From an uncultured Muribaculaceae bacterium (lineage in GTDB: Bacteria; Bacteroidota; Bacteroidia; Bacteroidales; Muribaculaceae), in assembly GCA_905233845.1 (NCBI GenBank), contig CAJOFH010000008.1:1-64000 (forward strand): a DNA stretch of 64,000 bases. The letters are read 5' to 3'. The notes below the pieces were generated by a model, which saw only the letters and a list, made by a program, of their open reading frames with translations, did no database searches and had not been told where the DNA came from. This document shows, piece after piece, positions 1 through 5,538 of the stretch. How positions within the stretch are numbered: position 1 is the first letter of the stretch; the number at the start of each line of letters is the position of its first letter. Made by a program: the position numbers and the translations under genes.

Positions 1-69
1 CTTGGCGATATCTTCAATAAATGTATTCGCCTGACTCTTAACATCTTGATAAATCTCTTGAAATGTCAT
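1..69 (-). CDS. Unknown protein, N-terminal fragment cut by window edge
   Basis: The reverse strand opens with ATG at 69 and runs 23 codons to the window edge without a stop. The visible start reads MTFQEIYQDVKSQANTFIED, a polar, probably helical stretch with no signal peptide. I do not recognise it. It is transcribed away from the XRE regulator at 258, so the two are divergent, and both lie on the presumed mobile-element side of the tRNA-Val scar at 745-790. It could be a short element-borne gene, but only the first codons are visible. Confidence 0.5.
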   Translation of the reverse strand, partial: MTFQEIYQDVKSQANTFIEDIAK

Positions 70-111
70 GATAAAAAAGAAAGTTTAATATTAAAAAAAG
101 TGGTTATTATT

Positions 112-142
112 TTGTTATAATGATTATAATTGCTTAACTTTG
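112..142 (+). promoter_or_regulatory. Bacteroidales-type promoter for the XRE regulator
   Basis: TTG at 112-114 and TAACTTTG at 135-142 are separated by 20 bases, matching the -33/-7 pattern of Bacteroidetes housekeeping promoters. The expected transcription start near 147 leaves a leader of about 110 nt before the ATG at 258. Confidence 0.6.
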
Positions 143-161
143 CAGAGTGAATACTCATTAA

Positions 162-208
162 TAGCATTTATTAGCATTTTGATTGCAAATATAAGCATTA
201 TTCTGCTT
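162..208 (+). promoter_or_regulatory. Candidate operator repeats in the XRE gene leader
   Basis: TAGCATTT occurs at 162-169 and again at 172-179, exactly ten bases apart and so on the same face of the helix. A short inverted repeat, AAGCA (193-197) with TGCTT (204-208), follows. The position just downstream of the promoter fits an autoregulatory operator, but binding is inference. Confidence 0.35.
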
Positions 209-257
209 AAACTCCAAATTAATTAAGCACTTTTTGAGGACTTTTTTTCATAAGATT

Positions 258-650
258 ATGGAAAGGCTTGATTTAAAGCGATTAAGGAAAGACGCTGAAA
301 TAACACAGTCAGAGCTGGCTAACCGTATCGGTTACCCACAGGCGTTCCTGTCTCAGATTGAGCACGGGAAGCGTCCCGCCCCCGACAAACTGATAAAGGT
401 TGTGGTCAAAGAGCTTGGTATCAACAACATCAATGACTACATTGAAACTGTTCCAGACCCTGTTCCTTTGCAAGATCTGCCTAAATTGGAACCGCTCTCT
501 TTTGACAATATCATCAAGGGCGAGCCTAACGTGGAATCGCTGCAGAACACTATTTCCCAACTGGTGGATTTGCTTGTGAAGAGCCAGCAGAGGATAGATA
601 ATCTGGAGAAAGAGAACAAAAAATTGTTGGAACTAATCAGCAAAATATAA
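258..650 (+). CDS. XRE-family helix-turn-helix regulator with C-terminal coiled coil
   Basis: A predicted cytoplasmic DNA-binding protein of 130 residues. Residues about 5-55 form an XRE/Cro-like helix-turn-helix, with the typical core around ITQSELANRIGYPQAFLSQIE (split here as ITQSELANRIG then YPQAFLSQIE). A proline-rich linker follows, and residues about 95-130 are a leucine/lysine/glutamate-rich coiled coil that could mediate dimerisation. An in-frame TTG at 234 would add eight residues, but the ATG at 258 starts directly before the HTH and is preferred. It is the last gene before the truncated tRNA-Val, so it probably belongs to an integrated element and may control its genes or excision (inference). 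Repeats in its own leader suggest autoregulation. Confidence 0.8.
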   Translation: MERLDLKRLRKDAEITQSELANRIGYPQAFLSQIEHGKRPAPDKLIKVVVKELGINNINDYIETVPDPVPLQDLPKLEPLSFDNIIKGEPNVESLQNTISQLVDLLVKSQQRIDNLEKENKKLLELISKI

Positions 651-665
651 GCGCACTTTCTTGCT

Positions 666-686
666 AATGATTGCCCAAATGATTGC
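666..686 (+). repeat. Twin direct repeats next to the putative attachment site
   Basis: AATGATTGC is present at 666-674 and 678-686, a 12-base period, about 60 bases from the tRNA-Val fragment. Short direct repeats beside an attachment core can be arm-type recombinase or excisionase sites; here that is inference only. Confidence 0.35.
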
Positions 687-744
687 TCACTTTTTTACAA
701 TCAACATAATTTATTAACTATCAGACTTGTACAGGGTCGTTGTC

Positions 745-790
745 CTGCCTTACAAGCAGAGGGTCGGCGGTTCGAATCCGTCAGCACCCA
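745..790 (+). pseudogene. 3' fragment of tRNA-Val(TAC), putative att site of an integrated element
   Basis: The sequence contains an anticodon stem-loop (loop 749-755, anticodon TAC at 751-753), a variable segment, a full T-arm (stem 766-770 with 778-782, loop TTCGAAT) and the 3' acceptor strand AGCACCC plus discriminator A790. The 5' acceptor strand (expected GGGTGCT) and D-arm are missing, and the bases before 745 do not resemble a tRNA. Tyrosine recombinases commonly integrate within the 3' part of tRNA genes and leave such a fragment at the distal junction. The left side is therefore probably element and the right side resident chromosome. An intact tRNA-Val should lie beyond the left edge. 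No transcription as a functional tRNA is expected. Confidence 0.75.
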
Positions 791-800
791 CACAGCAACG

Positions 801-825
801 AGGACGACTCAAGTCGTCCTTTTTT
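801..825 (+). terminator. Rho-independent terminator after the tRNA-Val fragment
   Basis: A perfect 9-bp stem, AGGACGACT (801-809) with AGTCGTCCT (812-820), has a two-base loop and a T-run to 825. It probably terminated the original tRNA gene. Confidence 0.8.
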
Positions 826-1123
826 ATTTGCCCAGATATTGACACACCTTATTCTAACTCGAATTGGAGACCAACGAGCCCCTCAGCATAGCTAATTGAA
901 AGTAATTGCATTGTGGGACACTTTTTGAAAAAAAAAATTTTACACCGCGCCTGCGGTGTAATACGCTGACAACTCCTAGGAGTGTGTGGGACAGTTTTTG
1001 AAAAAAAAATTTGAATCACTTTATTATTATTCCTTTGTTCTTTTCCCTCGAAGTCAATGAGCTCTTGCGCATGGGCACATGCAAAGGTAAAGTATGAGGT
1101 GACAAGAAACAACAATAATAAAA
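826..1123. other. Gene-free stretch with repeats and palindromes
   Basis: I see no credible gene here. The stretch holds two copies of a block of about 28 bases beginning TGTGGGACA and running through TTTTTGAAAAAAAA (912-940 and 985-1012). Between them are an 8-bp hairpin, TACACCGC with GCGGTGTA (941-960), and a 12-base palindrome, ACTCCTAGGAGT (972-983). It may be debris from past insertions next to the integration hot spot. Confidence 0.5.
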
Positions 1124-1161
1124 TTCAAGCACCGCAGGTGTTGAACTGTGCGGTGCTTGAA
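1124..1161 (-). terminator. Strong hairpin, probable terminator
   Basis: A 13-bp perfect stem pairs 1124-1136 with 1149-1161 around a 12-base loop. On the minus strand it is followed by a T-rich run, so it fits termination of transcripts from the hydrolase or dockerin-remnant side. Confidence 0.6.
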
Positions 1162-1187
1162 ATGACGTGGCTTTTTTGTTTTTTGTT

Positions 1188-1283
1188 TCATAAGAGGAGG
1201 TTGTAGATGATGGTGATGTCGACAGAAGTGATTACGCCGTCATCGTCTTGATCGCCGTTGACAATAGAGCTGTCATCGCTATT
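1188..1283 (-). pseudogene. Remnant of a dockerin-like C-terminal module
   Basis: Read on the minus strand, 31 codons end at a stop (1188-1190) and give an EF-hand-like segment containing NGDQDDDGVITSVDITIIYN and a terminal run of leucines. This closely matches the dockerin-type repeats of the FGE-like protein at 15.8-18.8 kb. The frame is closed just upstream by a stop at 1284-1286 and has no start codon. It is therefore a broken tail of a secreted protein rather than a gene. It lies between the stop of the SGNH hydrolase (1322) and a hairpin, and it could once have been that enzyme's C-terminal module or part of a lost neighbour. Confidence 0.6.
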
Positions 1284-1321
1284 TTAGGGCCATGCGAGTT
1301 TATTACGTCAAAGACAAGATT

Positions 1322-1999
1322 TTATCTCACAAATAATGGCAACACTTGCTGTGAAATGGCTTTCATTCCTTTTGCAGTGGGGTGGTCACATTTTTTATCC
1401 ACGTCCTTGAGTTCGAGATATGGGATGTCGTAATGACGGCAGATTTCCTTTGTTGATTCAACAATTTCTTTTCGCAGTCCTTCATTAATGAGGAAGAAGA
1501 TTGTAACATTGGGATATCTCAGCTTTGCTTCCTGCAGCAGGTTTGCTAGTGCAGGTCTATAGTTGAAGAGGTCGGCTCGCGAGAAATTGTCATATTGATA
1601 CTCACCCAACTTTGCCCCTGACCAGTCGTCATTTGTGCCGCCGAAAATGAGGATTACATCAGGACTTCCAAGTCGTGGCAATCGGGTGACAAAAGCCCTG
1701 TCGCTGAAGTCGGCATCGTTGTAGCCGTGATAACTGATTGTGGCGCCGCTGTAAGAGTCGTTCCTCTCAATTAGGCAGCCGGCCTGACTGATGACTTGCC
1801 ACCACCATGTTTGAGTGACATTCTCCACGTCAGTTCTTGAGGTATCGACTGGAGTATAGTACCACGTCTGGTTGCCGTCAGGTATATACCCTTGAAAAGT
1901 AGAATAAGAGTCTCCCAAGATGGAAACACGTAGTCTATTCTGCGCACACACAAAGAGTGAAAACGACAGTACAAATAGTAATAGAAGCGATTTTTTCAT
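1322..1999 (-). CDS. Secreted SGNH/GDSL-family hydrolase
   Basis: A 225-residue exported esterase/lipase-like enzyme, probably removing acyl groups from a polysaccharide or glycoconjugate; the substrate is not readable from sequence. A signal peptide covers residues 1-20. SGNH block I is ILGDSYS with catalytic Ser31, block II is the SYSGAT segment, block III is GGTND, and block V is the C-terminal DHPTAKG containing Asp205 and His206. The length is normal for a single-domain SGNH protein. It is a monocistronic gene with its own promoter (2031-2060) and is divergent from the CPBP protease gene. A decayed dockerin tail lies just beyond its stop codon. Confidence 0.85.
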   Translation of the reverse strand: MKKSLLLLFVLSFSLFVCAQNRLRVSILGDSYSTFQGYIPDGNQTWYYTPVDTSRTDVENVTQTWWWQVISQAGCLIERNDSYSGATISYHGYNDADFSDRAFVTRLPRLGSPDVILIFGGTNDDWSGAKLGEYQYDNFSRADLFNYRPALANLLQEAKLRYPNVTIFFLINEGLRKEIVESTKEICRHYDIPYLELKDVDKKCDHPTAKGMKAISQQVLPLFVR

Positions 2000-2030
2000 C
2001 CTATAGTATGTTTTAAAATCATATATGTTG

Positions 2031-2060
2031 CAAAGTTACATATTATTCTTAACACTACAA
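2031..2060 (-). promoter_or_regulatory. Promoter for the SGNH hydrolase
   Basis: On the minus strand TAACTTTG (2031-2038) has TTG (2058-2060) 19 bases upstream. The ATG at 1999 is about 30 bases further on. Confidence 0.6.
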
Positions 2061-2136
2061 CAAAAGAAATAATAGTAATTTTATAACGACTGAACAAAGC
2101 AAGGCTTCTCTATAAGACAAAAATAATATGTGTTTG

Positions 2137-2168
2137 TTGTTTGAAAAAGACAAAGTTTTGTACCTTTG
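2137..2168 (+). promoter_or_regulatory. Promoter for the CPBP protease
   Basis: TTG at 2137-2139 and TACCTTTG at 2161-2168 are separated by 21 bases, placing transcription start about 35 bases before the ATG at 2207. Confidence 0.6.
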
Positions 2169-2206
2169 TTGCCATAACGAAACTATCTTTGACACACACA
2201 ATTTAA

Positions 2207-3037
2207 ATGAAAGCAGCAATAAAATATTTTTTTCTGTACATCCTTTTAATTATTTTTGGCTTTTTCATACTTGTAGCTATTTATAGATTAGCAGGTTCTA
2301 GTTTTTCATATACTGATTTGTTTGGCAACTCATTGCTAAGCTCATTCTCGTTCATGTTTGCCATACAACTATTGCCCATCTTAGTGTTCCTGATAAGAAA
2401 ATACACAAGCTATAGTTTTAATTTCGGCTATCGTTTTGGTGAGAGCTTTTCGAAAAAGAAATTGTATCTATGGGCAGCAATAGCAAGTGTGGGTTGCTTG
2501 CTGTTTGACATGATGATGGTCATGATTTTCCCCATTGTGGAAGAGTGGGACATCTTGATATTTGGAAATCTGGGATCTGATTCTGACATCAATTTTTTAG
2601 ATGTCATCTCTGGATGTCTGTTAGCACCTCTCGTTGAGGAAGCCATTTTTAGAGGAGCTATTGAACGTCGCTTGCTAGAAAAGAATTGGAATCCTTGGTA
2701 TGCAATTGTCATATCAGCTGTTTTGTTTGCAATCCCGCATGGCTCACTCTACACATTATTCTTATCTTGCTTTGGCATCTTTGTTGGATGGCTGTACTAC
2801 CGCACTCGCAGTATTTGGCCTGGAATCCTGGTACATGCTCTTTATAACTCGTTGGCGATTGTTCCTGCATTTATTTCAGGATTAGTTTCTGGCGACACTA
2901 CTAACAAGGATGAAATGTCGTTGCCACTGGGCATATCTATTCCTTTATTAATAATGGGCATTGTAATTCTTTATTATAGTGTGAAACAGATTGCAAGCCT
3001 AACCAAAGACCGCACCCAACTTGAAAGCTTAGGCTGA
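2207..3037 (+). CDS. CPBP-family intramembrane metalloprotease
   Basis: A 276-residue multi-pass membrane protein of the CPBP (CAAX protease and bacteriocin-processing) family. The family motifs are visible: EExxxR at residues 144-149, FAIPH with His178, and a third motif with His210 and Asn214. Hydrophobic segments occur at about residues 5-28, 42-63, 86-112, 165-198 and 235-258. Family members cleave or process peptides within the membrane, and some give self-immunity to bacteriocins; no bacteriocin gene is adjacent here. It has its own promoter. It converges with the tRNA-Glu gene on the other strand. The substrate is unknown. Confidence 0.9.
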   Translation: MKAAIKYFFLYILLIIFGFFILVAIYRLAGSSFSYTDLFGNSLLSSFSFMFAIQLLPILVFLIRKYTSYSFNFGYRFGESFSKKKLYLWAAIASVGCLLFDMMMVMIFPIVEEWDILIFGNLGSDSDINFLDVISGCLLAPLVEEAIFRGAIERRLLEKNWNPWYAIVISAVLFAIPHGSLYTLFLSCFGIFVGWLYYRTRSIWPGILVHALYNSLAIVPAFISGLVSGDTTNKDEMSLPLGISIPLLIMGIVILYYSVKQIASLTKDRTQLESLG

Positions 3038-3138
3038 GTTCCATATTGACAGTGGGAAGGAGTTGGACCTTATAGAGAGCGACGAGAATCAGAGAAGAAA
3101 CAGAAACGGCCCGCTGAATCAGCGAGCCGCTTTGTGAG

Positions 3139-3211
3139 TAGTGGTACGGGGAGTCGAACCCCGGTTTCCGGCGTGAGAGGCCAGCGTCCTGGGCCACTAG
3201 ACGATACCACC
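3139..3211 (-). tRNA. tRNA-Glu (anticodon CTC)
   Basis: On the minus strand the cloverleaf begins GGTGGTATCGTCTAGTGGCC and closes with TACCACT plus discriminator A. The anticodon loop CTCTCAC gives CTC, reading GAG. The acceptor stem has a G1-U72 wobble. The T-arm contains GGTTCGACTCC. CCA is not encoded. The promoter lies at 3229-3258. Confidence 0.93.
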
Positions 3212-3228
3212 CTTTCGGAATTGCGGTG

Positions 3229-3258
3229 CAAAGTTACTACATTTTTCTTAACCACCAA
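3229..3258 (-). promoter_or_regulatory. tRNA-Glu promoter with A-tract upstream region
   Basis: On the minus strand TAACTTTG (3229-3236) follows TTG (3256-3258) by 19 bases, inside GTTTTGGTGGTT. A-rich and T-rich tracts lie upstream to about 3295. The whole arrangement is nearly identical to the tRNA-Gln promoter at 48846-48875. Confidence 0.75.
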
Positions 3259-3349
3259 AACTTTTGCTGATTTTTTTCAAAAAAAAATCTCATTTATTTA
3301 TTTTTCTGCGTTTAGAGTCCAAAATGCTTCATATTTTCCACGAAAGTTT

Positions 3350-3379
3350 TTGCCATATGCCCCTTATTGGCTAACTTTG
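3350..3379 (+). promoter_or_regulatory. Promoter for the GH84 gene
   Basis: TTG at 3350-3352 and TAACTTTG at 3372-3379 are 19 bases apart. It is the only good promoter before the ATG at 3588, and the MITE-like element lies between them, so the transcript would carry the whole element in its leader. Confidence 0.55.
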
Positions 3380-3394
3380 TGACAAAATATTAAC

Positions 3395-3571
3395 GTGGCG
3401 TTCTATAAATTCTAGATATGTTACTTATGTTTTTCGGTCATATTGTTTTTCTTTTTGGCATCTTTTGCCTCAACAGCCTGACCTGTAGCCCGCTACTGTC
3501 TCTGCGCAGTTGAGCCAAAATCTACTCAAAAATCTAAAACAATCTTACACGAGCAATTTATAGAACACCCC
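3395..3571. mobile_element. MITE-like 177-bp element with terminal inverted repeats
   Basis: The ends match as an inverted repeat: GTGGCGTTCTATAAATT at 3395-3411 and the complement of GGGGTGTTCTATAAATT at 3555-3571 (15 of 17 identical, 12 perfect in a row). TAAC flanks both sides (3391-3394 and 3572-3575) as a likely target duplication. A nested inverted repeat (3465-3476 with 3508-3519) and a short inner palindrome mean the element can fold into a long hairpin. It codes for nothing. It ends 16 bases before the GH84 start codon. Confidence 0.6.
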
Positions 3572-3587
3572 TAACATATGACACACT

Positions 3588-5510
3588 ATGAGACAGCTAT
3601 TGACCTTGATCCTTATGCTTGCTGCTTTTATGGCAAATGCCGCTAATTTCTATAATATCTACCCCATTCCTCAGCAGCAGATTGAGAGCGATGCCACTGT
3701 CTCGCTGAGCCACAATGTCAACATCATTGCCGAAGGTGGAATTGATGCAGTGACAATCAACCGCGCCAAGCAGGTGCTCAGCGATCACGGTCTTAATGTA
3801 AGTGTTTCGAATAAGTTTGACACACAACGCACAAACTTGATACTAGGCATCAATGGCAGTCATGGGTTTGGCGACAAGTTGCTAGATGATGCCAAACTGA
3901 GCCGAGACGTGTTCAAGGCAAAAAAATATGACCGCCACGTGCTATCCTTGAATGGCAAGGACAGATTGGCACAAATCCTGATTGTGGGCGAGAACACCGA
4001 TGCTGTGTTCTGCGGGTTGGCATCATTGGAGCAAATCCTTGACAAAGGAACCTACAAATTGCCTTGCGTCACAATCTACGACTATGCCGATGTGAAAAAC
4101 CGTGGCATCATCGAGGGCTACTATGGCGTACCTTACAGTGCCGAGGTCACTAAAGACCTGTTCCGTTTCATGGCACGCTACAAGATGAACACCTATATGT
4201 ATGGTGCCAAGAGCGACCCATACCATTCCCGTTACTGGGGCGACCCCTACCCCACAACGATTAGCGATGAGCAGCTTCGCATTGGCTACCTCACCCAAGA
4301 CATGATGCGCGACATCACAAAGGTTGCCAACGAGACCAAGGTCAACTTCATCTGGGCAATCCATCCAGGCAAAGCTTTCGCCAATGCCGAAGACCCGCAG
4401 GTTCTCGACAAGATAATGGCTAAGTTTGAGAATATGCACTGGCTTGGCGTCAGGCAGTTCGGTGTCTTTGTCGACGATGTGGGAGTTCCTAGCGACCCTA
4501 CAATCATGAAACTCTGTGCTGATAATCTAACCGCTCTTCAACAGCGCATTGATGACAAATGGAACAATAAGGGCGCAGCAGCCACCGACACTGTTAAACC
4601 ACTGCATTACGTGCCACAGCTATATGCTCATGGTTGGGTAAGCCTGGAGCGTGCCAAGGAATTTTATGAGTCGCTAAGCAACACTCCAAGCAAAATCAAC
4701 ATTTATATCACAGGCCGAGAGGTGTGGTCGGTGCCCAACAACGAGGACTTGGAAACGGTAAAAGGCTGGTTAGGGCGCGAAGTGAGTTGGTGGTGGAACT
4801 ACCCCTGCAACGACCAGGACCCCACCAAGCTGTTTGTGATGGACACCTATAGCAACTTCCGCGACGAGACCCACATCGACAACCTGTCGCACATTGAGAA
4901 GCACCTTACTGGGCTCAAAACTCTTATCATTAATCCCATGCAGCAAGGTGAATTGTCAAAGATTGCTCTTTTCAGCGTTGCCGATTATTCTTGGAACACA
5001 GCTGCCTTTGACAACTTCGAGAGTTGGGAAGCAGCAATTCCTGCTGTTGTGGGTAAAAAATATGCAAAAGCCTTTAAGAAGCTTGCCCCATACTTGCGCT
5101 ATTACGACAACGACGCCTTAGGCTACAGAGTCGACAACTACCAACGGTCGATAAAGCGTGGAAATCCCAACCACAAATCGTTGCTCAATGAGCTACGCGA
5201 GGTGAACGACGCTTGCCAAGTCATCAAGGAGATGAAGAACTCATACAGCGAGAGCGACCGATTGCTCTACAACGATGTGCGTCCCTGGCTTCTCAAACTT
5301 GAGGCAATGACATCCGAAGCTATCTCACACTTTGAAGGCAATCCAAAACCAACCGCCGACTACGACAACAATTCTGACTTCCAGTTTGAGACCCTTGACG
5401 GCATGGGCGAGCAAATCTCTCTAAAAGTGCGCACAGCCGAACCATCCAACAAGTGCCTGATGCCGTTATTGATGGAATGGCAACTAAATCCTTCTATAAA
5501 AAATCAATAA
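3588..5510 (+). CDS. GH84-family beta-N-acetylhexosaminidase (O-GlcNAcase/hyaluronidase type)
   Basis: A 640-residue exported glycoside hydrolase that removes beta-linked N-acetylglucosamine from host or bacterial glycans by substrate-assisted catalysis. A signal peptide covers residues 1-18. A GH20b-like N-terminal domain precedes the GH84 barrel, which starts with RGIIEGYYG (residues 172-180) and NTYMYGAKSDPYH. The catalytic aspartate pair is Asp296-Asp297 in FVDDV, matching the double Asp of the Bacteroides thetaiotaomicron enzyme. Trp- and Asn-rich segments (WWWNYPCND, INPMQQGELSKIA) also match the family. A helical C-terminal region follows. It is 28 bases upstream of the M16 peptidase gene and probably co-transcribed with it. 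Mucin or glycoprotein foraging is a reasonable role (inference). Confidence 0.9.
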   Translation: MRQLLTLILMLAAFMANAANFYNIYPIPQQQIESDATVSLSHNVNIIAEGGIDAVTINRAKQVLSDHGLNVSVSNKFDTQRTNLILGINGSHGFGDKLLDDAKLSRDVFKAKKYDRHVLSLNGKDRLAQILIVGENTDAVFCGLASLEQILDKGTYKLPCVTIYDYADVKNRGIIEGYYGVPYSAEVTKDLFRFMARYKMNTYMYGAKSDPYHSRYWGDPYPTTISDEQLRIGYLTQDMMRDITKVANETKVNFIWAIHPGKAFANAEDPQVLDKIMAKFENMHWLGVRQFGVFVDDVGVPSDPTIMKLCADNLTALQQRIDDKWNNKGAAATDTVKPLHYVPQLYAHGWVSLERAKEFYESLSNTPSKINIYITGREVWSVPNNEDLETVKGWLGREVSWWWNYPCNDQDPTKLFVMDTYSNFRDETHIDNLSHIEKHLTGLKTLIINPMQQGELSKIALFSVADYSWNTAAFDNFESWEAAIPAVVGKKYAKAFKKLAPYLRYYDNDALGYRVDNYQRSIKRGNPNHKSLLNELREVNDACQVIKEMKNSYSESDRLLYNDVRPWLLKLEAMTSEAISHFEGNPKPTADYDNNSDFQFETLDGMGEQISLKVRTAEPSNKCLMPLLMEWQLNPSIKNQ

Positions 5511-5538
5511 AATCACACATAATTTTATTATTATCACT

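Noticed and set aside
700-744. A complete tRNA-Val gene
   Set aside because: The T-arm and anticodon arm are fine, but no D-arm and no GGGTGCT acceptor strand lie at the right distance, so only a 3' fragment is called.
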